A stretch of 64,000 bases of DNA from Strigamia acuminata (Eukaryota; Arthropoda; Chilopoda; Geophilomorpha; Linotaeniidae). This document shows positions 46,179 through 59,017 of this stretch, piece by piece; positions within the stretch are counted from its first letter, which is position 1, and each line of letters starts with the position of its first letter. The notes beneath the pieces are model-generated. The model was not told the DNA's origin. It saw nothing but the letters and a program-made list of their open reading frames with translations, and searched no databases. The position numbers were made by a program, and so were the translations under genes. The DNA is taken from contig OX442315.1 of assembly GCA_949358305.1 (NCBI GenBank), positions 15,462,427-15,526,426 of the forward strand. Reading direction: 5' to 3'.

Positions 46179-49100
46179 ATGGCACATTCGTTAGCGGAGC
46201 AATTAAAACGTCTTGCCGTACCGCAAACTTTACAGTTAAAACATTCAGATAGATTCCGTGTTTCTTTTTTATACGATCCGAAAGAAGCGGCCAATCTTGA
46301 ACGTTCCACCGCGTATTGTTTAGGTAATTAAATAAAATCAAATGAATTAAATTACATTCAATAAATTAAATAAATCAAAATGGCGCATTTAACTAATATG
46401 ATTTTTAATTTAAAAATCCCTTTTTGCAGGTTTAAACGGTCTCGAGGAACTTATTTTGATCGATGAAGACTTTAAGCAATATGAAAAGAATTTATTCAGC
46501 GAGTCGTCGCAAATGTTTGAACGTTCAGTTCAAACGAAAGAAATCAATAAGAAATTAGACGAAGTTATATCAGATTTTCTGTTTCGATTATCGCCGTACG
46601 TTTTGCTGCGACCCGCTCACAAGGCCCTCGAATGGCTCGTTCACAGGTTGGGTGGTATTTTTCAATATTTGTATATTGTTCATTGATATTTATTGATATT
46701 TCTTGATGTTTTTTTTAGATTTTTTGATATTTCTTGATGTTTTTGAGATTAATTGATGCTTTTTGAGATTTTTGATGCTTTTTGAGATTTATTGATGCTT
46801 TTTGAGATTTATTGATGCTTTTTGAGATTTATTGATGCTTTTTGAGATTTATTGATGCTTTTTGAGATTTATTGATGCTTTTTGAGATATTTTTGCTATT
46901 TGTGTATTGTTTATTAATGTTTTTTGTTATTTTTAACAGATATCACATCCATTTGTACAATGATGACGATTTGGTGCGCTGTTTTCTACCGTTTCATGGA
47001 ACCAACGTGTTTGTTCGTGCAATTCAGATGATTAATTTACACGGGAGGAAATCGAGATGGGAGTGGCTTCAAAGTGTTCAGGTATAAATTAAAATTAAAT
47101 TTTTTTAGAAAAATGTATAAATTATGAATTAAAATTGACAGAAAAGTGGAGTTCCGTTGGTCAAATCTGCGATTGTGAATTACGCTGAGAGGAATTTAGA
47201 TTTTCTGGCGTTTATTTGCGAACTTGTACAGCCAGTAATACGGGTAAATCGTAAACGAACGTCTAAATATTCATCATTTGATCGATATTTTTAAAATTTT
47301 GTTTCAGGACGGTGATGAAAATGCAAAAAAATACCAAGTTATCGTCTCGTTTTATTCGTCGACGATCGTCTCGCTCATACGGCAGTGTAAAAAAGAGAAG
47401 AGACACGATCTGCTCACAGTTGTCTTACCATACATTTTAAGTGGTTTAGAGAGTTCCATTTTAGATGTACAATGCGCATCTTTTATGTTTATCAGTCAAC
47501 TGGCAGTTAAAAATGTGATGAAACCGAAATTATTCGAAACATTTGTTAAAAGTGTTGTAAAAGTAATTAAGGATAATGTTTCCACAGAAGCCATTATGTG
47601 TTTACTTGTGCTTTATCAAACGCAAAAATACGAAACTATTCCTCATAGGTTGGTTTAGAAAATTATTAAAAATTGAAATTGGATTTTATTTAATTAATTT
47701 TTTTGGGTTTTTTTTTAGGTGTTTGCTGCGACTTGAAATGTTAAATGAATTTGTTGATACGTTATGCGAATTAGAAAAGGATTTTTATTTGACGCCATTG
47801 ATTCATCCGATTCTATTGGGTTGCATTGTTTTAATGGGCGATAAAACACTGAGCATTAAAATGAAATTAAAAAAGATAAAAGAAGAAGATAAGTCAAAAG
47901 TTGTCTTTAAATTGTTCAAAAAAATCGTTCGCAAGTTGAAATTGGATGGGGATCTCGTGCGAGCAACCATCACGTAATAAAATTTGATTAGAAAAAGTTA
48001 GAAATTTATTTATTTATTTATTTGTTTTTTACAGGAAATTAATCGAACTGCATTTGAATCATTGTATCGAGCAAAAAGTGACGGCAAAAATTTTGTGTCA
48101 GTTTGAAACGAAGTAAATATTTGCATTTAATTTTTTTAACATTTTATTTTTAATTTTTTTATTTATTTTTTTTTTCTAATAATAATTTTTAGGTATCCCG
48201 ACATTTTCGACGAGGTTTTGGAAATGTTTTTGGAAAGAGCGTCGGAATCGGAGCGAAATATCATTCAGAAAGTTTTAACTACGTCGACAAATGTTGGAAA
48301 ACAAAACGTAAAACGGAAATAAATTCTAGAAAATATAGAACTAACAAAATATATATTTATATAATATATATATCTATTTTTAGCGGTCTACAAAGCTGTA
48401 CGGAACGTCGCTGTATCTTAATCTGAATCACCCCAACAAAGCAAGAAGAAAAGCAGCAGTGGATAAATTATTACAGCGAATTCGCGACCACAAAGTGCGA
48501 AAAATTAATTTTATTTCAACGAACCGTTTTTAATTTTTAATTTTTTTTGCGGTTTTTAGGAGAAAAATGAAAATTTTGTAAGCGAGGCGTTGCAAGCTCG
48601 TCTGCATGACGATTTTTATCAAATACCAATGGCAATATTTCGTGAATTTGAGGTAATTATTTTAAGATTGTATTATTGTATACGACGTATTTATTTATTG
48701 ATGTTTTCTTAGATTATTTACCACTTTGTCCCAACCTGGACTTTATTCGACGCCATGAAATTGATTTTAGATAAACACGGAAGGTATTTGATGGGAAATA
48801 ATTTGAAATTTATCGATTTTATTTATTTTGTTTAAAATTGTTATAGGACATATACGCAACTGACCCAATTGGTGCTTGATGGAATGTGCAGCGAGAAATT
48901 CGTTTCGAACATGTCTAATGATGAATTGGATAAAGTTATCGTTTATTTAATCTTTTATATTTTTCCCACGAATATACACACGCTGAATTTGGCTCGTCGT
49001 TTGATGGAATCGTATTTGTTAAACACGCACAAACTTTTTTTTGGAAAACCAGGTCTTGAATTACATCCAGAATTTAATGTTTTTATATTTATTTATTTGT

Positions 49101-52100
49101 TTGTTTAATAGGTTTATCGCAAGAGAATTTGGCAACGTTTTTTGAAAAAATAACTGAATTTGTTGGCGGCAAATTGATGGAATTGGACAGGGAATCGCGA
49201 TTTCAATTTGTACGTATGAAAATTCCAAATTAAATGGAAGAAATTTTAATTTTTTTTGTTTTTGCTTTTGTTTTTAGCTAACGCTGTTGATTGAACAGTG
49301 CACTATTCGTTCAAAATCGATCGTTCAGTCACGGTTTGTGATCACATCACTATTGAAGCATTTAATTCCGTTACACTCGCAAGAAGAATCGATTAAATTA
49401 TCGAGTTTTTTGACCGAATTGTGCGCTCAGTGTTTAAAACTGAAAAAAATGGTTAAAAAAATACGTTTTATCATTTTTCAAAAACCTAATTTTATATTTA
49501 TTTCAGTTGCATTGTGAATCGTCCGATAATTGTTCCGATTTGGAGTCGTGTTTAAATATCGTTGACGGTAATCGATTGCCAGTTGCGCATCTGACTGATA
49601 GTTTAACCGTTGTTATCAACAGTATCGCCTTCTCCGAACCATTCAAACGTACGTTAATCGACAATTCATCGAGTAAAATGCTCATAAACATTATTTATTT
49701 CCAGAAAATCCTTGGTGGAGTACGTGCGTGGACCAAACCCCGTTACTGAGTCTCTTGATAGACGTTTTCAACCTTTTAACGGAACAGGCGAGTTGCGACG
49801 AGCAATTGCAACAACAAACTTTATTTCGAACGTTGCTCGGAGATTTTATCAACAAGGTTTTCAAGGACACGCAAATATTTGTCCGCTTTTTAACCGTTTT
49901 ATGGACGGTGCATGCTCAGCCCGTCGCCGAGTCGTTTTTAAAAATCACGCACGTTATGCAAGCGCGATCGTTATCCATCGCCAAAAACTGCTTACAAACA
50001 GCGAAATTGGAGTGTTTAAATGACGCAAACAATCCAAGTAAATTAATTTTATATTTATTTATAAATATTTGGTAATAATTTTTTATTTTCTCTCCTGTGT
50101 AATGAAGGTATCGCTCTGCTGTTAGTTGCGTTAGCCGAAGCGCCGCCGCCATTGCTTGGTTTAATTTTGGACTGTTTTGAGGCGCTTAATAGCAGAGATT
50201 TTAAGCAGTTGAATTATAAACCACTCGTTAATGGACTCGTTAAAAACAGGGCGGAGTTAGAAATGGATTTAGAGTAAGTTAATTAAATCAAATTACATTA
50301 AAATTTTTATTTATTTATTATTTATTTCAGACAACTTCCGTTAATTTTGGCTAAATTTTGCAAACGAAATGAAGTCATTCTCGATTTATTATTCGACATA
50401 ATTGGATCGAAAACAGCGTCTGAGTTCGTAAAAGCGAGTCTTTTGCAATGTTTGCGGTTCACCGACTCGCCAAAACGCTTGTCGTTGGTCTGCGAACTCG
50501 CTGAGAAGTTATTTGGACACGAAAAACTGACCGAAAGTCAGGGGAAAATGATTGAACACATTTTGATTAGATTTTCATCCGAAGTTGTTTCATCGGCTCC
50601 GCAGCAAGCAAAAATCGTCGCGGTTTTCAAAACATCGCTCGAATCGAAACTCGAGCTCCCACACGCGAAAACGTCCTGTCGTTCCGTCGTCCTGGGTTTA
50701 ATTACGAAGGAATTATTTAATTCGTTCGACCAAACCAACCAGCAAGTTTTATTCGACGCGTTGATCGAGTTTAAAGTGTCGAACGAACACCCGGAGCTGA
50801 CTGAAACCATCAACAAAATATTGAAGAAACTCGTATCAGAGTCCGTGCACGTCGTAACGGTGTTGCGGAATTTGTTAAACACGTTGCCGCACCTCTCGCT
50901 CGCCATTCGTCCGACCAAACGACGCCGGGTGGAGTCCATCTTGGAAGAGAACGCGAAAGAGTCCGAAAACGAGGTGGAACAGTGGAAATACGTATGCGCC
51001 GTTCTAGAAACGCTCCAAACGAAGAAGAAAATCAAAAAGCTGCTCGATTTGGTTCCGCTTTTGTTCGATTTGTTGAAACGATGTTTGGAATTGGAGGACC
51101 AGAGTTCGGCCGAAGCGAGAAAACAGTTAATTCTCACTTGCGTCCATCACTGTTGTTCGAAATTGTCGGCCGAGTCGAGCAACGAACGATACGTGAACAT
51201 CGATTTAGTCGTGAAATGTCTGAGAGCGTCGAAAGACAAACAAACACACAACGACGCGCTCTCGCTGCTCACGCTAATGGCGAACATGTTTCCGGTAACT
51301 ATTTGGTTTATTTTTAATTTTTATTTATTTATTTATTTAATTTGTTATTTTAGGAAAGCGTTTTGCACAATGTGATGGCCATTTTCACTTTCATGGGCAC
51401 GAATATGTTGCGTCAAGACGATTACTACAGTTTTGAAATAATGGCGCGCACGACCAAGGCTGTCGTGCCCGCCATGTTGGCGACGAACCAAACGAGCGGT
51501 GGTAGAAACAAACCGGTGTTTCACGTGCTGCGGATTTTTGTCGACGCTTTTCCCGATATGCCGGTGCATCGAAGGCGAGCGATATTTTCCCATTTGCTGG
51601 ATTCGTTGAACCCGGAATTGTTCTTAGGGACTACTTTGGCGCTGCTTTTGCAACTGAATGTGACGTATAAGCGGCAAGAAACGAATGAAAACGCGGAGAA
51701 GGGTTTTAGGAATAAGGTAAATTGATCGTTTTTAATCGAATTTAGTGGTTTGGTTAATTTTGTTTATTTATTTGATAGGATGTTTCGAGCGCTTTGATTA
51801 AATTCGCGTTGGCATTGGCGGCGTCTTATTCGCCTTTCATTCAGTTGAAAGCGAGCGAAGAGATATTTCAAATTTTGGCACAACTGCCGATCGAAAAAGG
51901 TTTTTATTTTTTAATTTTTTTTTACACTTTTACATTTCTTTATATATTTTTATTATTTTTTTTATGTTTTCTAGACGATCGGTCGACAAAACGAATTTTG
52001 AAACCGGTTAAACCATGCGATGCCGTGTTTGACATCAACACGCATTCTGCTAAAGAATTCCGCCATTTTCAATTCAACTGCGTCACTTTTGTCGCTTCTG

Positions 52101-54600
52101 TCGTCAGTTCCCAAACGTTCATGGAACAGGTGAATTAAATAATTAATCAATTTTTATTTACCGTTGATTCTTTACGAATTTTATTTGAATTTAGGTGTCG
52201 GAAATCCGTGAAGTTCAACCCAAGGAATTCGAAACGTCGTGTAAAACCCTACTCGAACAAATCCTTCATTTTTCGAACCGCGTCGCATTAGCATCCGAAT
52301 CGAACTCGACTAAACCGACGTGGAAATTCTGGAAAACACTTCTACATCGAACTTACGAAGTTCTAGACAAAGTTCGTAGAAATATCAAAAAAATTAAATA
52401 ATTCATAATTAATTTAATTTATTTAAAATTTTTTTAAAATTTTATTCAGGTCAATGCATTACTACCGGGTTCGCTCTTCGTGTCCGTTATTTCAAGCTTA
52501 ATGGACAGCGATTTGTCGATCGTGCGCAGAAAAGCGATGGAATTACTCAATTCGCGGCTCCAATTCCACCCCGACGCGTTGCAAGAGAGCGAAGTAAATC
52601 GGAAAACTGAAAAATTATCAGTATTTCTTTAATTTAACCTTTTTAAATCGCATTTCAGGTGTCGTCTCTTGCTGTTTTAATCGACCCACTTCTGCGCCAA
52701 GTCGAAAACGTGGATAATTCCGATTCCACTCGCACCAACCATCAAGTGGCGCTTTTGAGCTTGAAGATGTTGTGTCGTTCGTTCGGCTCGCATCAAAGCG
52801 ATCAACTGATGCGAGTTCTGGAAGTCGTGATTTGTTCGTTCACACAAAACATCGAGCACGACGTTATTTGCGGCAGTGCGTTGTTGTGTCTGGTGGAAGT
52901 GTGCGCTTGTCTCGGTGCGTACGCCATCGGTTCGCTGCACAAATTCATGCCCGCCGTGTTGGAAGTGTTTTCCGAGCATTCGCGGCTGCTAAGGTGACGA
53001 TAAATGTTATTTTTGAGGTTTTCATTGGATTTTTGTGCTTAATTTTGCGTGTTTTTGGGTTTTTCAGCCAAGAATTGTTATTGATGAGTGTAATTTCGAG
53101 TGTTTTACGACTCGTCGAGACGTTATCGCATTTTCTCAGCCCGTATTTACCGGCTTTGATACAACAGGTGTTTTTTTTGTTGTTTTTTAGCTAATGTTTT
53201 TCTGTAAATTTATTTATTTTGATTTTTTTATTTAGATTTGCGTCGTTTCGAGTAATGAAATTTGCAGCCAAAAACCCGCCATTGATTCCAAACTTGTCGC
53301 ATTGAGGTTTGTTTGTGTAAATAAAATATTTTTTTTATTTTTTAACGGTTTTATTTTAGGCACAAATTGGCTACGATGGTTCCAACACGCGTTTTACTAC
53401 CCGCAATTACAAATTGCTACGAAGAGATAACGGTTAAATCGAAGCAATCGCTATCGACTTTAATGTCCATTTTAGCCGAATGCATCGTCACCATGGATAA
53501 AGAAACCAGAGCGTCAAATCTGAATACTTTGCAATCATTTTTCTTAAATATACTCGATTTCCGCTCACAAAATCCCAACGTAAGTTTATATTTTTAAAAA
53601 TTCCAACTCCCATTACACTTGTGACTTCACGTGTGGTCATTGTGGGTTGGATTGCATTCACAACTGAACTAGAATTCGGATATAACCCTAAAAATTCTCT
53701 TCACAGGAGGACGTAACAAGTTCTGAAGAATATTTATTCGAACCGGTCCTAGCGTTGGTAATGAAACTATCGGAATCCAGTTTCCGTCCACTTTTCTACA
53801 AGGTTTGAATTGTTTGTATTAAATTAAATTTTATTTATTTTTTATGGTTTTTTTAAAAATTTGTTTTAGATTTACAATTGGGCAAGTCAAGCCGAAGCGC
53901 CGGTAGAACGGTCCATCACATTTTACCATTTGACCGACAAAATCGTGGACAAATTGAAATCCCTCTTTCTTTTGTTCGCGGGTCACCTTGTGCAGAATGC
54001 CGCGTCTCTGTTGAACGCGAACAACAGCAGCAAGGGCGACACGATGTTCGAATCCGAGACCGAGTGCAGCACACTCATTAATTTCATTTTACAAACACTC
54101 CACAAATGTTTCTTGTACGACAAAGACAAATTCGTCAACAAGGAACGATTCGACACCCTCGTCAACCCGCTCGTCGATCAAATCGAAAACGAAACCGACA
54201 AAAACGGATACGACGAGCGAATTGAGAAACTTTTGGCGCCTTGTTTGGGCCAACTGGCGGAAGCAACGGCCGACGAAGCTAATTGGAAGACGCTGAATTA
54301 TCAAATTCTTTTAAAAACGAGACACCATTCGCCTAAAGTCCGGTTAGGAGCTTTGCAGTGTGTAGGCGAATTGAACCGCCATCTTGAAAAAGATTACTTG
54401 AGTTTGTTGCCCGATACTGTTCCGTTTTTGGCCGAATTGATGGAAGGTAATGATTGGTATTTTTGGGTTAGTTTTGTGGGTTATTAATGTTTTTCCGTTT
54501 GTTTTTCGAAGATGAATCGACCGAAGTGGAGCAGAAATGTCAAACTGTAATCGCAGCGATGGAAATAACGTTGGGGGAATCGATTCAAAAATATTTTTAA
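46179..54600 (+). CDS. HEATR1: HEATR1/UTP10, U3 snoRNP-associated HEAT-repeat protein
   Basis: Thirty exons, plus strand: 46179-46323, 46430-46646, 46940-47081, 47142-47243, 47308-47648, 47719-47973, 48035-48112, 48193-48307, 48384-48494, 48560-48652, 48713-48783, 48847-49052, 49112-49209, 49278-49451, 49507-49648, 49705-50037, 50108-50273, 50331-51294, 51354-51716, 51779-51899, 51975-52129, 52195-52371, 52450-52593, 52659-52993, 53068-53167, 53236-53306, 53360-53579, 53707-53802, 53870-54446, 54512-54600. Every junction keeps frame; total 2066 residues (human 2144). The N-terminus matches HEATR1 closely (DPKEAA, GLEEL, FERSVQTK, RYHIHLYN, FVRAIQM). The rest is helical HEAT-type sequence ending in the BP28CT region (FYHLTDKI, LFAGHLV). 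Role: nucleolar small-subunit processome, pre-rRNA transcription and processing. Only 77 bp separate its stop from the SLC35B3 stop. Confidence 0.97.
46745..46890 (+). repeat. 20-bp minisatellite in HEATR1 intron 2
   Basis: Seven or so units of TTGATGCTTTTTGAGATTTA (20 bp), the last five nearly perfect, fill most of the intron between exons 46430-46646 and 46940-47081. Confidence 0.85.
53599..53676. mobile_element. Tiny inverted-repeat element in HEATR1 intron 27
   Basis: Ends AATTCCAACTCC...ACTTGTGACTTCA and, inverted, AATTCTAGTTCAGTTGTGAA. It is related to 55115-55185 in the next gene, which has the same ends. About 78 bp, noncoding, containing CACGTG. Confidence 0.45.
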
Positions 54601-54677
54601 TGTAGATAATTATTATACAGTAATTTCATGTAATCATCACTAATAAATTGTTGAATAAATTGTGATTTATTTTATTT

Positions 54678-56196
54678 TTAAACTTGAATGGTTGATTTCG
54701 GTTTTTTGACTGAATACGTCGATTGTTTTTTACTATAAATGTTTAAGTAGATTCCGAGGACGACCAGCGATCCTGCCCAAGCGTATCTATATATATTTTG
54801 AATGTATTAGGAACGAATTTCAGTAAAAATCGTTAGTAATTAACTGTAACGTGAATGGTTTATTAAAGAGAAGAAACGAAATTACGATGGAAACCATTTT
54901 TCGAAGCGTCGTAACTGAAATTGATAATAATTTAAATTTAGTAAAAAAAATAATTTTTTTAATGATTTTTACCTGTAACTGCAACGAATGCTCCAGAAAT
55001 GCGAATCAAATTCAATACTAATTGAATTCCTAAATATCCCGTAACGGAAAAAATGAATGCGTAACCATACGTTTCAATGGGATGCTAAAATAAATAAAAA
55101 TCCATTATGGACTTAATTCTAGTATAGTTGTGAATTAAATGTTACGTAATATAAACTGAAATTGCCATTCACAACTCTACTGGAATGGGTCTTTTTTGTT
55201 TTTTTTATACCTCGGCACAAAACGCAATGGCTGGTTTTAAATTTCCAAACAAAAAAGAACAGACAAAAAGATATAAAAATCCAATCGTATAAGAGTAAAA
55301 CACCTAAACAATAAATTATGTATTTTTTTTTTTAAATTTTTTTTTTGAGATTTTTTAAAATTTATTTACCACTTCAACATTGGAAGCTTGATGTGATTTC
55401 ATTGCTTTTTCTTGAACATTACCAATAATGGCATCGGCCGTTAAGGCAATGCAAATCATTACTATACCTAAAAAACATTATAAAAACCATTAATAATAAT
55501 TTAAAAAAAAAAAAATACTATATTTACCTCTAACATCAAAATTGGGCGACACTTCGCTGTCAGCCAAAGTAAAAAAAACTAACCCAATACTCATGAGAAC
55601 AGCAGCAAAAAAATCTACAATCCCGTAATGTTTACCTTCAAAACCGAAAAAAAAAATTAAAAACAACCGAACTCGGTGTTTTTCTTCAAATACCTTGAAT
55701 CAAAACACTGCCTATCATGACTGGAATTAATTTACAACATTTAAAAACAACTTGCGTCGGATAATTGATGTAGCCGACCGACCAATTGGAAAAACACATA
55801 GTACACAACGTTAAAAATGCCAAAAACAGATATGTCATAACAGGAATTTTGCGTGTATCCTTCTGTTGCGTTAAACGCATTTCGATTTGACTTAAAATGC
55901 TGTAAACGGAGAATTGGATCAACGTTAAGTACCATCCGAAAGGCTTAAAGCCTGGCAGACGAAATATCAACTCCTATATTAAAAGAAAAACGTGAAAAAT
56001 CAGTGAAAAATACACAATTTGTTTACTTCGTTAAGAATTCTACCTGGATACATCCATATATCAAATAAAAGCAAAAAATGCCAAATGTTATGATCAAAAA
56101 TTGAACTGTTGTCGAAAATCTACTGATTTTGAATCCTAAAAATGAAATCTCGTCGGCACGTTTCTTCCCCTCATTTTCCCACTCGACCGCTTTCAT
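54678..56196 (-). CDS. SLC35B3: SLC35B3-type PAPS transporter (PAPST2)
   Basis: Eight exons, minus strand: 56196-56044, 55973-55694, 55635-55528, 55467-55370, 55303-55211, 55084-54973, 54914-54845, 54786-54678. In frame throughout, 340 residues from the ATG chosen here (human 401, so an upstream coding exon is possible; the open frame extends to an acceptor at 56217). Family signatures: FYLIYGCIQELIF, GWYLTLIQF, NYPTQVVFKCCKLIPVM, FTLADS, ADAIIGNVQEKAMK, FYSYTIGF, KPFTLQYAWAG. About ten hydrophobic segments fit the nucleotide-sugar transporter fold. Known role: moving the sulfate donor PAPS from cytosol into the Golgi. The GRKAM block seen in human (TTGRKA) is TTLRKM here. Head-to-head with RNPC3, tail-to-tail with HEATR1. 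Confidence 0.94.
55115..55185. mobile_element. Tiny inverted-repeat element in SLC35B3 intron 5
   Basis: The left end AATTCTAGTATAGTTGTGAA and the right end in reverse complement, ATTCCAGTAGAGTTGTGAA, match at 16 or more positions. About 71 bp. Related to 53599-53676. Confidence 0.55.
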
Positions 56197-56641
56197 TTTA
56201 TTCTGTAAAATCACCTGCAAATAAAAATATCACAGTGTTTCAAAAACGTTCATGATTTATCTTCAAGATTTTTACATTGTTTGACTAGATTTCGTGCATT
56301 TCAAGACCGACAATTGTCTTCCTAACCAATAACCACGAGCAACCAGCTGTTTACATAACGTTATGCATTTACCATACCGGATGTTGGTTGCCCGCAATAC
56401 GACTCCTCAATTTTGTTATTGCTCCGGTACCAGGAGTAATAATGCGCTAGAATTTTGAAAAATAAAAACACGTTTTTATTGTAAGTTATAAGTTTACTTG
56501 TAACAAAATTTCTTTTGGTCTATTTAATTGTGAAGTTACAATGGAATAATTGCAGTTGTTAATCAAATGTTTAATTTAAATCACGGGGAGTCGTGTAGTG
56601 GCTATATCGATATCGAGTATCTACTTCTGTTCACACACAAA
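56197..56641. promoter_or_regulatory. Shared SLC35B3/RNPC3 divergent promoter region
   Basis: 445 bp separate the two start codons of these head-to-head genes. A 3' splice acceptor for SLC35B3 (minus-strand TTTGCAG at 56217-56223) implies an upstream noncoding or short coding exon for that gene inside this interval. For RNPC3, an upstream in-frame ATG exists at 56567, but MAAVND at 56642 fits the family. Confidence 0.5.
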
Positions 56642-58585
56642 ATGGCTGCTGTGAATGACACTTTATTCGTTCGTTGCCTTCCTGCCGAGCTTACGCCGGA
56701 GGAAAAGGACGATTTATTGAAGCATTTTGGTGCATCTTGTATTCGATGTATGCCAGAATCAGGACGAATGGTAAAAATATATAACTTTTTTTATAATTTT
56801 TTTAAAATTTAAATTAATTATTTTTTATTCCTCATAGAAAAATTCGGCTTTTGCTGTTTTTGCATCGGAGGAAGCTGCACAAGAGGTAATTTTACACCCA
56901 ATTATGTTTATTTATTTATTTATTTATTTATTTATTTTCTCAGGCATTAGTGAGACTGCATCAACTCGAAGTTTTAGGAAGTCGTTTAGTCGTTCAATTT
57001 GCGCGGCAACAACAAAAACGTTATTTTCCTCATCTAGGTGGATTTAAAAAGTGATTAAAACGTTTTTAAAAAATTAAAAATTAAAAAAATCAAAAATTTA
57101 TAACTAACATATTATACCAAAATATTTTAGACCGAATTTGAAGACGATGACAAAAGAAAACGATTCGGTGAAATCAAAAAGCGTCGATTTTAACAAACAA
57201 GTGGAAGCGATACAACGGAATATCAACAGTTTGTCCGTGTTATTTGGGTACACATTGAATCACATACACGACACAAAAAACTCGATAAATTGAATCTCAG
57301 ACGTGTATTATTTCAGATTGAACTATCCCATCAATCCGAAATTACGCTATTCATATCCGAAACCGACGGAAACAATTCTGACGAATATTGTACATACACT
57401 TATTTCAGTGCCGAAATTTTACACTCAAGTGTTACATCTTATGAATAAACTCAATTTACCTGCTCCGTTCGGTGAAGAAACGCCTCTTCCACCTTTAGTA
57501 AGTCGAAATTAATAAGAAATGACGCGGAAATTAATTTATTTTTGTGTTTAGAAGGATGAAAATGCGCATTCGAGTGAATCCGAGTTGGAAAGCGATGACG
57601 AAAAGTAGAAATAAGCGTTTTTTTTTTACGTTAAAAGTGTAATTAATTGAGTTTTTGATTTTATTATTTTAGTAAAAACTCATCTTTTGGTGTGAAGCGT
57701 CTGAAAACGAGGAATGAAAGCAGAAAAAAATTTAAAATCCAAGATATGTTGAATTTACTGAACAAAACGACGCCAGTTTCGTCTAGTTTGCCGGAAAAGA
57801 CGAATGTTTTTGAGGTGCCAGACACGCAAACATCGAAGAAAATCGAATTCAAGCTCAATTTGGAAGCAATGACTAAAAAAACGGACGAAGAAGTGGAAAA
57901 AGAGGCGGAAATAATCGAAAGTGGATTTGGTCAGTTCGCCCCGGTTCAAGTGGAAAACGAAGAAGCGGAAATGGACGGACGAGATGATGATTTGGAGACG
58001 GGAAATGATTACATCAGTCGTGAGGAGATTAGGAGAAACAAAATATCAAAAGAAGGTGAAAATTAAATTTTTTTTCGAGCCGAATTTCGATTAATTTCGG
58101 TCGTTGTTTGCAGAAATGAATTCCAGTTCCGTGTTTAAATCGTACAATGCAGGTCAAGTGACGTCTCGTTTGTACATAAAGAATTTGAGCAAGCGAGTGA
58201 ACGAAGTTGATTTGAAAAAGATTTTTGGATTTTACGTCGACGATCGATCGGAAGAGGAAAAATTGAGGTTTGGATTTGATAATTTAAACAAAGATAAAGT
58301 TTGATTTGAATTTTTGTAATTTTTAGGTTTGCTATGGTGTTGATGAAAGAAGGACGCATGAAAGGACAAGCTTTTGTTACGTTACCGAACGAACAAAAAG
58401 CGAAAACTGCTTTGGACGATACAAATGGATATATTTTATATGGAAAACCGCTCGTCGTTGTGCGTTTATTCGAATGTTTACATTTTTTTAAAAAACTCAA
58501 TTTTTAATTAATTTTATTTTTTATTTTTAATTTATAGCAATTTGCTCGTGGCGCTAAAGCGAAAGAAGTGGCAACGACTGAATAG
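56642..58585 (+). CDS. RNPC3: RNPC3, U11/U12 snRNP 65K protein
   Basis: Ten exons, plus strand: 56642-56770, 56838-56885, 56944-57050, 57131-57247, 57317-57497, 57552-57604, 57673-58055, 58114-58267, 58327-58459, 58538-58585. The frame is kept; 450 residues (human 517). The N-terminal RRM (about 7-80) has LFVRCLP and KNSAFAVF. A central part contains NYPINPKLRYSYPKP. An acidic, lysine-rich linker follows. The C-terminal RRM (about 350-440) has RLYIKNLSKRV and GQAFVTL, and ends in GKPLVVQFARG. Role: bridges U11 and U12 snRNPs, with the C-terminal RRM binding U12 snRNA. So the organism splices U12-type introns, although none of the introns modelled here has a GTATCCTT donor. An AATAAA lies at 58782-58787. 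Confidence 0.96.
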
Positions 58586-59017
58586 AAATTCATGAAAACC
58601 ATAATAGAAAATTGTGAAACTGCAAACAAACCCAAAACGAAGTTTAAAATCATTTTGTTTGGAAAAATTGCACCACAAAATGGTTCCCTTTGTTTAAAAA
58701 TTCAGGGATTTCCCCCTGAAATTTCCATTTTTACTCGTAAAAAAACTAAAATAAAAGTAATAAAATTATATTTTGTGATAAAATAAAACGAAATAAATAA
58801 ATGAATAAATAGAAAATGTCTTTCATTTAATAATGAAACAAATAAAATAATGAAAAATGTTTAAAATATCTGTACAATAGTACACACAATAATAAATACA
58901 ATGAAAGTCCATCGAGATTGCTGCATAAATATTAAATACATTTGAACTAACAACAGGACGAGAATGAAAAATACATCACAGTAAACGAGTAAAATAAATA
59001 AACAACACTTGACGCCG

